From an uncultured Sphingomonadales bacterium (lineage in GTDB: Bacteria; Pseudomonadota; Alphaproteobacteria; Sphingomonadales; Sphingomonadaceae), in assembly GCA_937898525.1 (NCBI GenBank), contig CALCBC010000019.1:1-60643 (forward strand): 60,643 nucleotides of DNA, read 5' to 3'. Under the pieces are notes generated by a model that was given only the letters and a program-made list of their open reading frames with translations, did not search any database and had not been told where the DNA came from. The position numbers and the translations under genes are program-made. Shown here in pieces: positions 49,902 through 58,169 of this stretch (its first letter is position 1; each line of letters starts with the position of its first letter).

Positions 49902-49976
49902 TGGCTGGGGCGGCAGGATTCGAACCTGCGCATGGCGGTACCAAAAACCGCTGCCTTACCGCTTGGCTACGCCCCA
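49902..49976 (-). tRNA. tRNA-Gln (anticodon TTG)
   Basis: Read on the minus strand: acceptor TGGGGCG pairs with CGCCCCA, D arm GCCAAGCGGTAAGGC, anticodon arm GCGGT-TTTTGGT-ACCGC giving TTG at positions 34-36, T arm GCAGGTTCGAATCCTGC, and an encoded CCA end. 75 bases including CCA, no intron. It decodes CAA. Lies in the gap before mrpA. Confidence 0.95.
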
Positions 49977-50086
49977 GCAGGAGGCGAGAGCGCGCATATA
50001 ACGGGCATCGCGGGGAAGGGAAGGGCGCTCGTTGGGAGTGCCGGCCTCGCTACGCAAGGACAGCTAGCAAGCGCCGGCCGAGCGGC

Positions 50087-50488
50087 TCACCAGTAGGGCA
50101 CGGCGCCGTAAGTGCCGTAGTAGCCGTAGATGGTGTCGCCGTAGGCTCGGTGCTCGGGGCCGCCGAGCGCGCGAATCTCCTCGGCGTCGTAGTTCGGGGC
50201 ATCCTTCAGTGCCGCCGGGTCGATCGGAACCACGAAACCGCCCCGCTCGACGTCGTAGTCGAGCAACGACCACGGCACCGGGTGGAACTTCTCGCCGATC
50301 CCGAGGAACCCGCCGAACGACATGATGGCGTAGAGCGTGCGTCCGCCGAGCTTCTCGATCGTCAGGTCGTCGACATGGCCGAGCTTCTCCCCGGACGGGT
50401 CGTACACCGCCGTGCCGATGACGCGGCTGGCGAGAATGAAGGGGTGATGAGCGTCTTCGGTGGCGCGCTCGCGGGGCATCGGATCCAT
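50087..50488 (-). CDS. PRC-barrel domain protein
   Basis: 133 residues from the ATG at 50488, with AGAGGAG nearby upstream; the open frame extends to 50674 but overlaps the divergent promoter. HPFILASRVIGTAVYDPSGEKLGHVDDLTIEKLGGRTLYAIMSFGGFLGIGEKFHPVPWSLLDYD is a single PRC-barrel domain. These small cytosolic proteins are widespread and bind RNA or other partners; role unknown. The tail is Tyr/Gly-rich (YGDTIYGYYGTYGAVPYW). Confidence 0.9.
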   Translation of the reverse strand: MDPMPRERATEDAHHPFILASRVIGTAVYDPSGEKLGHVDDLTIEKLGGRTLYAIMSFGGFLGIGEKFHPVPWSLLDYDVERGGFVVPIDPAALKDAPNYDAEEIRALGGPEHRAYGDTIYGYYGTYGAVPYW

Positions 50489-50657
50489 CGATGCGGCTCC
50501 TCTTGCTGGCGGAACGTATTGATCATCCAACGCCTCCAGCTCGGTTTGGCTCCGGTACTTCCGCTGTCCCGGCTTCGCTGGAGGCAGCGTGCGAAGCCGG
50601 CTTCCAATTTGTCCGGGCGCCGATAGGCTGTCAGGTGGGCAAAAAGAGGGGAGAGCC

Positions 50658-51077
50658 ATGACAGCCGTTCGCAAGTGGGGGTTCGCCTACGCGGCCCTGT
50701 TCGTGGCGGTCGTCGCCGTCGGTTACGTGCCGGGCTTCGAGGACGACGAGGGGAACCTGTTCGGGCTGTTCAAGCTCGATCTGTACGACGATGCACTGCA
50801 CCTCGCCTCGGGTCTGTGGGCCGGGATCGCGGCCGCGCTCTCGGACCGGGCGGCGCGCGGATACTTCCGCCTTTTCGGGCCGCTCTATTTCCTCGACGGC
50901 GTACTCGGCCTCATTACCGGGAGCGGATATCTCGATGGAGGCATCTTCCTCTACGGGCCGCTCGACCTGACCTTGCTGACACGGTTCTTCGCGAACCTGC
51001 CTCACCTGATCATCGGCGGCCTGGCGATCTGGGTTGGTTACCGGCTCGCCGGGCCACCGCGCGCTGCGGCTGCGTGA
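50658..51077 (+). CDS. DUF4383-like four-helix membrane protein
   Basis: 139 residues from the ATG at 50658, preceded by GAGGGGAGAGCC. Hydrophobic segments about residues 8-25, 47-62, 70-90 and 105-128. The combination GYVPGF...LFGLFKLDLYDDALHLASGLWAGIAA resembles the DUF4383 family, where LFG-x6-HN-x2-H is typical; the fit is partial. Function unknown. Its stop overlaps the next gene's GTG (GTGA). Confidence 0.7.
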   Translation: MTAVRKWGFAYAALFVAVVAVGYVPGFEDDEGNLFGLFKLDLYDDALHLASGLWAGIAAALSDRAARGYFRLFGPLYFLDGVLGLITGSGYLDGGIFLYGPLDLTLLTRFFANLPHLIIGGLAIWVGYRLAGPPRAAAA

Positions 51078-52150
51078 AGAAGCGCTGGAAAATTCTCGGC
51101 GGGCTGGTGGTCGTGGCGTTCGTCGCCGCGGCGGCGCCGATCATCTACGTCGAAACGCAATGCGACGGGCCCGTCGCCGGGTTGCGCACCGGGGACTATC
51201 GGCCGCTTCTCTCCGGGTCCGACAGCCGGCCCGAGGGGAGGACCTGGCTCACCTACCCTGAATGGCACATCGTCTATTCGGCCGAGAGCCTCGGGCGGCA
51301 TCTCGAGCAGGGCAAGCCGCCGAGTGCCTATCCGTACCTCGCGGACGTGGGCGAATTCTGGAGCAGCACCTGCGCGGTGAACCGCGTCGCGGGTGAGACC
51401 GAGGGGGCAGCTGAAGCGAAGGTCATGATCTACACGATCGGCCTCAGCTTTGCCGCGGAGATGCTGGTCAAGTCGGCCTGGGAAAACACGATCGGCCGGC
51501 TGTTCGAGGCGCTGTCCGGCTGGACCAGCGCGGACGACCGCCACGCCGCGACGGTGCAGGCCGACTACGGGCGCTTCATGCACGAGACGCCGTGGTACGC
51601 CTATCCGTTCGGGCAGGCGCTTGCGGGGCTGTGGCGCACCACGGAGCCCGAGCTGACCGGGCGGCACTGGGAACGGCGCGTGGCGCTGAGCCTCGAGTAC
51701 GGCGTCAAGGCCGGTTACGCCAAGATCATCGGCTGGGCCAGCGGCAGCGCGCTCGGTGCCGACGAGACCCGGATGCGCCTCATCGTGCGCGGGGATCCGG
51801 AAGTCCTGGCGTCGGCCGGGGAGGAGCTCGGGATAAGCGAGCGCGCCGACGGGACCTTGCTGGCCGACGTCCCGCGCTACGAGCGGTTCACGGATTTCGT
51901 CCGCGCACTGGCCGAAACCGACGCCGAGATCGTCGAAATCGCGGGCAACGACGATCTGTTCGTCACCTTCCAGGTCGATGCCGCGGGAATGGCCGCGTTG
52001 CCGGACGGGCCACGGCTGGTCGACATGGCCCTCGGCGGCCGTCCCGGCTGGCGGCGCGTGGGCGTTTCGCTCAAGGTCGCCGACCTGCTGCCGGCGGTCC
52101 GCGGCCTGCCGGCCGGGCATGCGGAGCTCGAGCATGTCTACGACTACTGA
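51074..52150 (+). CDS. Conserved protein of unknown function, membrane anchored
   Basis: 358 residues from a GTG overlapping the previous stop. One N-terminal hydrophobic segment (WKILGGLVVVAFVAAAAPIIY) anchors or exports it. The rest is mixed alpha/beta with notable strings WLTYPEWHIVYSAESLGRHLE, YPYLADVGEFWSSTCAVN, MIYTIGLSFAAEMLVKSAWENTIGRLFE and HETPWYAYPF. I do not recognise a characterised domain; the YPEW-HIVYS string is one I associate with uncharacterised alphaproteobacterial proteins. Followed by a 17-base overlapping small gene, so all three genes from 50658 are probably cotranscribed. Confidence 0.8.
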   Translation: MKKRWKILGGLVVVAFVAAAAPIIYVETQCDGPVAGLRTGDYRPLLSGSDSRPEGRTWLTYPEWHIVYSAESLGRHLEQGKPPSAYPYLADVGEFWSSTCAVNRVAGETEGAAEAKVMIYTIGLSFAAEMLVKSAWENTIGRLFEALSGWTSADDRHAATVQADYGRFMHETPWYAYPFGQALAGLWRTTEPELTGRHWERRVALSLEYGVKAGYAKIIGWASGSALGADETRMRLIVRGDPEVLASAGEELGISERADGTLLADVPRYERFTDFVRALAETDAEIVEIAGNDDLFVTFQVDAAGMAALPDGPRLVDMALGGRPGWRRVGVSLKVADLLPAVRGLPAGHAELEHVYDY

Positions 52151-52493
52151 GCGATCGCCTCTGAGGCGCATTGCGACCTGGACGGCGTGGGCGGTGCTCG
52201 CGCTCGCGGTCTGGGCGGTGATAATGCTGGCGCTGCCGTTCGCCGGACCGCCCGGCCGAATGGTTGCGGTCGTCGGGCGGCCTGCCACGGCCGCGACCGC
52301 TGTCAGCCGCGCAGGTGGGCGCATCGTCGAGATTCGCAGTGGCGTGGTGCTCGCCCGCTCGCCCGACAGAGATTTTGCCTGGCGGCTCTATCGGGCGGGA
52401 GCCCTTGTGGTACTCGAAGGAAACGTGGCGGCGGGGTGCCTGGGGATCGTCGATCAGGCCGCGTCACCGGCGGGGGCGAATGCAGGGGCGTAG
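52134..52493 (+). CDS. Small membrane-anchored protein, unknown function
   Basis: 119 residues. One transmembrane helix (IATWTAWAVLALAVWAVIMLALPFA) and a short domain RMVAVVGRPATAATAVSRAGGRIVEIRSGVVLARSPDRDFAWRLYRAGALVVLEG. Starts 17 bases inside the previous gene and ends 40 bases inside the convergent oxidase gene. The sequence is coherent and the codon bias fits the neighbours, but no family is recognised. Confidence 0.65.
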   Translation: MSTTTERSPLRRIATWTAWAVLALAVWAVIMLALPFAGPPGRMVAVVGRPATAATAVSRAGGRIVEIRSGVVLARSPDRDFAWRLYRAGALVVLEGNVAAGCLGIVDQAASPAGANAGA

Positions 52494-54061
52494 CGTTCGT
52501 ACCAGGTGTTGGTGAAGCGTCCCTCGGGATCCCAGCGGCGCTTGGCCGCGAAGAAGTCGCCGATTTCCGGGTAGTGCCGGCGCAGCTGATCGGCGGTGTA
52601 GTGCAGCTGGTAGGGCAGGAAGAAGCGGCCGCCGTGCGCGCCGGCGAGGTCGATCAGGTCGCTGGTCAGCTTTGCCATCCGCGCGTTGCCCTCGGCATCG
52701 GTGCTCTGCGTGATGTAGAGCACGACCGAGAACGCCGGCTCGGGCGCATAGCTCAGCGCGTTGTCTTCGGCGCCGACGGCACGGATCGAGGCGTTGACGA
52801 GGTTGGTGCCCTGCGCGCGGAACACCTCGCGCATGGCGTCGATGAACGGGACGATGCGGCCCCTGGGGATGAAGTACTCGTGGAGGATGTCGGTCTCCTC
52901 CGGGAGGTCGTTGTAGAGGTAGCCGACACTGTCGTGCATGGGGTCGTTGCGCGAGACGAGGCAGGCCTCGCCTTCGCGCTGCGCCTGCGCGCGACTGATG
53001 GTGCAGGTCTCGAACCGGTGCTCGAGGTGTTTCTCAGACCACCATTTCAGCGACTTGAACCAGTTGCCGCGCTTCGAGAGGTTGATCGTCAGGCGCCTTA
53101 ATTTGGTCCAGCCGACTTCGCCGAGCGGAGCGGGCTCGAGGCCGGAATCCGCTTCGTCGGCACGGTAAGTGTAGACCAGCGCTTCTTCGAGCAGGTTGCC
53201 GGGCGCGGTCGAGAGGTGTGTGTAGGTCAGCTCGACCGCCGGGTCGGCCTCGAGCGCGGCGAAGACCTGGGGATAGGAGGCGGTCGGGATGACTTGCCGG
53301 GCGGACCGCAGGATCCGGTTGGGGACGACCTCGAGCTCGGCCTCCAGGACGATGCCGAACAGGCCGTAGCCGCCGACTACGTGCCGGAACAGCTCGGCAT
53401 TCTCCTCGCGCGAGGCAGTGACAATGCTTCCGTCGGCCAGCATGACCGTGAGCGAGCGGATCGAATCCATCAGCGCGCCGGCCTGGTGGTCCATCCCGTG
53501 GGCGTTGACCGAGATCGATCCGCCGACGGTGAAGATGTCGGTCGACTGCATCGCCTTGACCGCGAAATGGGGATGGATCGCCTCCTGGATCTGGTGCCAG
53601 GTCGCGCCCGAACCGACGCGCACGGTCGAGGCCGCGGCGTCGAGCTCGATCCTGTTGAGACCGCGCATGTCTAGTACCAGGTTGCCCGGCGCGAAGGCCT
53701 GGCCGCCCATCGAGTGCTTCATGCCCGCGGGCGACACCCGAAGGCCCGTGGCGCGGGCGTAGGAAAGTGCCTCGGCGACGTCCTCCGCCGAGGCGACGGT
53801 GACGACCCCCTCGACCGGCGTCCGGCTGAGACAGCTCGCATCGTTGACGGTCCCGCCGCGCTGGGCCCAGGTGAGCTTCGGCTGGGCCCCGTCGGCGGCC
53901 GGAATCGGCGCGTGCCGCTCGTCCGGCAGGGCCGGGAGAACGCTGCCACAGTCTTTCCATCCGCTGGGGTCGGCCGCCAGCGGCGCGGCATAAATCCACG
54001 CTCCGCCCGCCGCGAGCAGAGCCACGATCGAAACTCCCGTCAGCAGCCGCCTGCGCTTCAT
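52454..54061 (-). CDS. Exported FAD-linked oxidase of the aldonolactone oxidase / VAO fold
   Basis: 535 residues from the ATG at 54061 with AGGGGGGAACGCGG before it; a TTG at 54079 is in frame. N-terminal signal or anchor (LLTGVSIVALLAAGGAWIYA). The FAD-binding VAO domain includes TPVEGVVTVASAEDVAEALSYARATGLRVSPAGMKHSMGGQAF, with His116 in the place of the covalent-FAD His region, and TVGGSISVNAHGMDHQAGALMDSIRSLTV. The C-terminal part resembles D-arabinono/gulono-lactone oxidase proteins. Likely a periplasmic sugar-lactone or alcohol oxidase; substrate unknown. Confidence 0.88.
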   Translation of the reverse strand: MKRRRLLTGVSIVALLAAGGAWIYAAPLAADPSGWKDCGSVLPALPDERHAPIPAADGAQPKLTWAQRGGTVNDASCLSRTPVEGVVTVASAEDVAEALSYARATGLRVSPAGMKHSMGGQAFAPGNLVLDMRGLNRIELDAAASTVRVGSGATWHQIQEAIHPHFAVKAMQSTDIFTVGGSISVNAHGMDHQAGALMDSIRSLTVMLADGSIVTASREENAELFRHVVGGYGLFGIVLEAELEVVPNRILRSARQVIPTASYPQVFAALEADPAVELTYTHLSTAPGNLLEEALVYTYRADEADSGLEPAPLGEVGWTKLRRLTINLSKRGNWFKSLKWWSEKHLEHRFETCTISRAQAQREGEACLVSRNDPMHDSVGYLYNDLPEETDILHEYFIPRGRIVPFIDAMREVFRAQGTNLVNASIRAVGAEDNALSYAPEPAFSVVLYITQSTDAEGNARMAKLTSDLIDLAGAHGGRFFLPYQLHYTADQLRRHYPEIGDFFAAKRRWDPEGRFTNTWYERYAPAFAPAGDAA

Positions 54062-54143
54062 CCGCGTTCCCCCCTTCAAGATCCTGTCCGGAACTTATCC
54101 GCAAACCGGGCTTGCGGAAGGGGTTACGGGAACGGGGCAGGGA

Positions 54144-55013
54144 TCAAACGTCGGCGCGCTTCCTGACCGGCTCGAACAGGCTGCGGTCCTCGACCTTGTC
54201 GAAGTCCGCGGCCGAGTGGCGCTCGCGCAGGGCCGGCGTGTTGACCAGCCGCCCGCGGATCGCGCCCGGGCGCGCGTCGATCGTCTTCACCCAGCGTCCG
54301 ACGTTCTCGTACTCGTGGAGCGAGAGGAACTTGTCCGCGCCGTTGTAGGCCCCGTGGTAGAGGTTGCCGAGCCAGGTGTAGGCGGCGATGTCGGCGATCG
54401 TGTAGTCGCTGCCGGCGAGGAACTCGGTCTTGCCGAGCTGAATGTCGGCCACCGAGAACAGCCGCTTGGTCTCCATCGCGTAGCGGTCGATCGGATACTT
54501 GTAGCGCTCGGGCGCGTAGACGTAGAAATGCCCGAAGCCGCCGCCGATGAACGGCGCGCTGCCCATCTGCCACATAAGCCACGAGAACGTCTCGGCACGC
54601 GCCGGGTTGGTCTTCGGCAGCAGGAAGTCGAACTTCTCGGCCAGGTGGACGAGGATCGCACCGCTCTCGAATACCCGGAACGGCTCCGGTCCCGAGCGGT
54701 CGACCAGCGCGGGGATCTTGCTATTGGGGTTGATGTCGACGAAGCCCGACCAGAACTGGTCGCCCTCGAAGATCTTGATCGGCCAGGCGTCGTACTCGGC
54801 GTCGGAGAAGCCCGCCTCGAGCAGCTCCTCGAACATGATCGACACCTTCATCCCGTTCGGCGTGCCGAGCGAGTAGAGCTGGAAGGGATGCTCGCCGACC
54901 GGGAGCTCGCGCTCCTCGCGCGCGCCCGCGGTCGGGCGGTTGATTCCGGCGAACTGGCCGCCGTTTTCCGGATCGTAATCCCAGACTTCGGGCGGGGTGT
55001 AGACGTCGGACAT
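54144..55013 (-). CDS. yghU: Glutathione-dependent disulfide-bond oxidoreductase YghU
   Basis: 289 residues from the ATG at 55013, equal to the E. coli YghU size. YTPPEVWDYDPENGGQFAGINRPTAGAREERELPVGEHPFQLYSLGTPNGMKVSIMFEELLEAG is the diagnostic N-terminus; a GST C-terminal domain follows (NPARAETFSWLMWQMGSAPFIGGGFGHF...DYTIADIAAYTWLGNLY). Nu-class GST that reduces disulfides and organic peroxides with glutathione. The open frame continues far upstream, but that part is antisense to the topoisomerase gene. Divergent from it, 90-base gap. Confidence 0.95.
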   Translation of the reverse strand: MSDVYTPPEVWDYDPENGGQFAGINRPTAGAREERELPVGEHPFQLYSLGTPNGMKVSIMFEELLEAGFSDAEYDAWPIKIFEGDQFWSGFVDINPNSKIPALVDRSGPEPFRVFESGAILVHLAEKFDFLLPKTNPARAETFSWLMWQMGSAPFIGGGFGHFYVYAPERYKYPIDRYAMETKRLFSVADIQLGKTEFLAGSDYTIADIAAYTWLGNLYHGAYNGADKFLSLHEYENVGRWVKTIDARPGAIRGRLVNTPALRERHSAADFDKVEDRSLFEPVRKRADV

Positions 55014-55103
55014 CGGCCGGAGCTCCTGCTGCGAAAAGGGGTCGCGCGGAGATGGCGTCTCGTCCGCGGAACCGCAAGCGCCCGCGAGCCGTTGCGGGCC
55101 GCG

Positions 55104-56114
55104 ATGGCGTCGAAATCTCCCGCTCTCCAGTATGTCGACGACCAGGCCCCCGGGATCACCCGCAAGAAGGTCGGCCGCGGGTGGGCCTACTTCGATCCGA
55201 ACGGCAAGCGCATCACCGACCGTGACGAGATCGACCGGCTCAACCGGATCGCGCTGCCGCCGGCCTATACCAGCGCCTGGTTCTGCCCAAGCGACTGCGG
55301 CCACCTGCTCGCCACCGGGATCGATGCGCGTGGGCGCAAGCAGTATCGCTACAACCCCGAGTTTCGCATGCGGCAGGAAGCCGAGAAGTTCGACGGCTGT
55401 GCCGACTTCGGACGATCGCTGCCGAAGGTGCGCAAGCGCGTGGCGAAGGACCTCCGGCGTCGGAGACTGTGCCGCGAGCAGGTCGTTGCCAGCGTGGTGC
55501 GGCTGCTCGACCTCGGTGCGATCCGGGTCGGCAACGAGAGTTACGCCAAGGCCAACAAGAGCTTCGGTGCGACCACGCTGCGCCGACGGCACGCCAAAGT
55601 CTCGGGCGGCAAGGTTCGGCTTCGGTTCAAGGCCAAGAGCGGGCAACTGCGCGAGGCGACGATCAGCGACCGGCGGCTCGCCACGCTGGTGCGCAAGATG
55701 CAGGACCTGCCGGGGCAGCACCTGTTCCAGTATCTCAACGGCGACGGTACGCCCCATCCCGTCGGCTCGACCGACGTCAACGCCTACCTGCGCGAGGCGA
55801 TGGGCGAGGACTTCACCGCCAAGAACTTCCGCACCTGGCACGCGAGCGTGCTCGCGCTGCGGCTGCTCGCCGAGGCCGACGGGGTGCTGACTTTGAAGGA
55901 GCTCACCGGCGAAGTCAGCGCGCACCTCGGCAACACCCCGGCGATGGCGCGCAAGAGCTACATCCACCCGGCGGTGATCGCGCTGGTCGACCGGCAGCAG
56001 AAGTGGCGCGCGCGTTTCCGCCTGCCGCGCGCGCGCAAGTGGCTCGACGGCTACGAGCGCGCGCTGATCCGGCTGCTCGAAACGGGGCCGAGGGCGAAAA
56101 CGCTGCTTGCCTAG
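55104..56114 (+). CDS. DNA topoisomerase IB (poxvirus-type)
   Basis: 336 residues. The N-terminal domain (YVDDQAPGITRKKVGRGWAYFDPNGKRITDRDEIDRLNRIALPPAYTSAWFCP) and catalytic core with the conserved Arg of LDLGAIRVGNESYAKANKSFGATTLRRRH, Lys of LRFKAKSGQ, Arg/His of KNFRTWHASVLALRLL and Tyr of ARKSYIHPAVI. Relaxes supercoils by 3'-phosphotyrosyl cleavage. Common in sphingomonads and other environmental proteobacteria. It ends one base from the convergent membrane-protein stop. Confidence 0.95.
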   Translation: MASKSPALQYVDDQAPGITRKKVGRGWAYFDPNGKRITDRDEIDRLNRIALPPAYTSAWFCPSDCGHLLATGIDARGRKQYRYNPEFRMRQEAEKFDGCADFGRSLPKVRKRVAKDLRRRRLCREQVVASVVRLLDLGAIRVGNESYAKANKSFGATTLRRRHAKVSGGKVRLRFKAKSGQLREATISDRRLATLVRKMQDLPGQHLFQYLNGDGTPHPVGSTDVNAYLREAMGEDFTAKNFRTWHASVLALRLLAEADGVLTLKELTGEVSAHLGNTPAMARKSYIHPAVIALVDRQQKWRARFRLPRARKWLDGYERALIRLLETGPRAKTLLA

Positions 56115-56115
56115 C

Positions 56116-56439
56116 TCAGGACCCCACGGCTGCGCATCTCCAGGCGTAAAGCCATTGCAGGACTGCCAGTACGAAGGTTACGCAGTTGAGCAACAGCCAG
56201 ACCCGATCGTCGAGCGGCAGCGCCGTTCGCGCCGCGAGGTCGGCCACCGCCGCGAACCATGGATCCTGCGCAGCAAAGTAGGCGACCTCGGGCGTGTCCA
56301 TCTCCATCGGCGCGCCGGTCCGGGCCTGGGTGATGGTCCACGCGCTGCCGGCGTTCCACAGCACCGGCAGGAGGCCAGCCAGCCACAGGTGCGGGGGGCA
56401 GCTCGTCCGGACCCGGTTGCCCACTCTTCCCTCGGTCAT
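56116..56439 (-). CDS. Small membrane protein, unknown function
   Basis: 107 residues from the ATG at 56439. Helices LWLAGLLPVLWNAGSAWTI and WLLLNCVTFVLAVLQWLYA flank a segment YFAAQDPWFAAVADLAARTALPLDDR. The pattern of an LWN-containing helix followed by P-x-W resembles a family of small uncharacterised membrane proteins of alphaproteobacteria. The much longer open frame upstream is antisense to the glutathionyl-hydroquinone reductase and is not used. Confidence 0.6.
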   Translation of the reverse strand: MTEGRVGNRVRTSCPPHLWLAGLLPVLWNAGSAWTITQARTGAPMEMDTPEVAYFAAQDPWFAAVADLAARTALPLDDRVWLLLNCVTFVLAVLQWLYAWRCAAVGS

Positions 56440-56577
56440 CGATCGCCGTCCCCCCCGAGCGACCGCTCCGTGAAGCTGCGCCGCACGCCCCTCGGCACAA
56501 GCGGAATTCGACGTATCACCTATCAGGGTGACCGCAGCGCGGCTGACAGCCGCCGCGCGAGCGGCTAGGGCCGGTGC

Positions 56578-57561
56578 ATGGCCCAGCTCTACGAAGGCGT
56601 GTGGCGCGACACCGCGCCGGCCGCGGAGGAAATCGGCGCTGATGGCCGCTTCCGTCGCATCGACAGCCCCTTGCGGGAGTGGATCTCGCCCGATCCCTCC
56701 GCAGAATTCCCGGCAGAGGCCGGACGCTACCACCTCTGGGTCGCGGCGGTCTGTCCATGGGCCGCTCGCACGACGGCCTTCCGGGTGCTCAAGGGCCTCG
56801 AGGACGTCGTCTCGATCTCGTGGGCTCGTCCGGGGCTGCCGAAACAGGGATGGGTGTTCGACGAAGGGCCTGACGGCGAACGCCCCGAAGAGGGCTATCC
56901 GCTGTGGAAGCTCTACGTCGAGCACGACCCGAAGTTCACCGGCAAGGTCACCGTGCCGACGCTGTGGGACAGGAAAACGCGCCGGATCGTCAACAACGAG
57001 AGCAGCGAGATCATCCGCATGCTCAATTCGGCGTTCGACCACCTGACCGGCAACCGGCTCGACTTCTACCCGGAACCGCTGCGGGCGGAGATCGACCGCT
57101 GGAATGCGCTGATCTACCCGACGCTCAACAACGGGGTCTACCGCGCGGGGTTCGCCTCGACCCAGTCCGCCTACGACGAGGCCGCGCGCGATGTGTTCGC
57201 CACGCTCGACGCGATGGACGCACATCTGTCGACCAACCGCTACCTGTGCGGGGAGTGGCTGACCGAGGCCGACTGGCGAGCGTTCACCACGCTCGTGCGG
57301 TTCGACGTCGGCTACCACTATGCGTTCAAGTGCAACCTCAGGAAGATCGACGAGTACCCTGCGCTGCGCGGATACCTGCGCGAACTCTACCAGTGGCCGG
57401 GCATCGCCGGCACCGTCGACCTCGCGCTGATCAAGTACGGCTACTGGTACCTCGTCGACCGCCATCGCGTCGTCGCGGCCGGCCCGCCGATCGACCTGAG
57501 CACTCCGCATGGGCGTGAGGTGCTGCCAGGACGCGGCGTCATGGAGCGCTCCGCGCTCTAG
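56578..57561 (+). CDS. Glutathionyl-hydroquinone reductase (xi-class GST)
   Basis: 327 residues. The active-site Cys59 lies in YHLWVAAVCPWAARTTAFRVLKGL, the CPWA motif of the YqjG/ECM4/PcpF family. ESSEIIRMLNSAFDHL, LNNGVYRAGFASTQSAYDEA and EWLTEADWRAFTTLVRFDVGYHYAFKCNLRKIDEYPALRGYLRELYQ are all diagnostic. Reduces glutathionyl-hydroquinones, useful when quinones or aromatic pollutants accumulate. Tail-to-tail four-base overlap with the MEKHLA gene. Confidence 0.96.
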   Translation: MAQLYEGVWRDTAPAAEEIGADGRFRRIDSPLREWISPDPSAEFPAEAGRYHLWVAAVCPWAARTTAFRVLKGLEDVVSISWARPGLPKQGWVFDEGPDGERPEEGYPLWKLYVEHDPKFTGKVTVPTLWDRKTRRIVNNESSEIIRMLNSAFDHLTGNRLDFYPEPLRAEIDRWNALIYPTLNNGVYRAGFASTQSAYDEAARDVFATLDAMDAHLSTNRYLCGEWLTEADWRAFTTLVRFDVGYHYAFKCNLRKIDEYPALRGYLRELYQWPGIAGTVDLALIKYGYWYLVDRHRVVAAGPPIDLSTPHGREVLPGRGVMERSAL

Positions 57562-58067
57562 GCGGTCATCGAACGGTCACTCGATCCCTGGTCGAGGTGC
57601 TGCCACTCGGCAAACGTCGCGGCCTGGCCATGGCGTTCGCCCGCGGCGTCGAGCAGGTCCCACACGGTAGCCCCGGCGATCCGGAACCGGCGGCTGCTCG
57701 AGGTGACACGCACGCCCGAATAGCCCTCGACGACCCGGTCGCGTTCGAGCGCCGCGAGCATCTTTGCCCGCGCCTCGCGGGCCGCTGGCTCGGCCGAACG
57801 GTCCGAGGGCAGGCCGATGAACTCGGACGCGTGCATCTCGAACAGCACGAGCGCGGCGCGATTGCCGTAGAAGAACAGCGGCCGCGTCTCGGTACCGTGC
57901 GCGACGATGACCTGCGGCGCCTCCCACAACGCCTGCTCGAGCGGAAGTGAACCGTCGACCAGCGGTCGCCCGGTGAGCCGTTGGAAACTTTCGGCAATCA
58001 GTGTGAGGCGGGAGCCGGCGCTTTCGCACATGGCTTCGCGGTCGGGGTTGTCGGCGGAGTTGCCCAT
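57558..58067 (-). CDS. MEKHLA-domain protein
   Basis: 169 residues. SFQRLTGRPLVDGSLPLEQALWEAPQVIVAHGTETRPLFFYGNRAALVLFEMHASEFIGLPSDRSAEPAAREARAKMLAALERDRVVEGYSGVRVTSSSRRFRI matches the MEKHLA domain, a PAS-related sensory or ligand-binding fold also found at the end of plant HD-ZIP III proteins. It stands alone here with no output domain. The start at 58067 leaves a 102-base divergent gap to the GMC oxidoreductase. Confidence 0.88.
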   Translation of the reverse strand: MGNSADNPDREAMCESAGSRLTLIAESFQRLTGRPLVDGSLPLEQALWEAPQVIVAHGTETRPLFFYGNRAALVLFEMHASEFIGLPSDRSAEPAAREARAKMLAALERDRVVEGYSGVRVTSSSRRFRIAGATVWDLLDAAGERHGQAATFAEWQHLDQGSSDRSMTA

Positions 58068-58169
58068 GGATCGGAATTAGCGCCAGTGGTGCCATCCGTC
58101 ATCACACCGGGCGCTTGCGTGCCTCGCCGGCCTCGCCCATCACGGCGCCGGACAGGGAGAGGATCGCAG

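Noticed and set aside
47730..50096. Plus-strand frame of 788 codons across mrpAB and the tRNA
   Set aside because: Antisense to mrpAB and runs through the tRNA-Gln gene; composition is Gln/Arg/Glu-rich with no domain.
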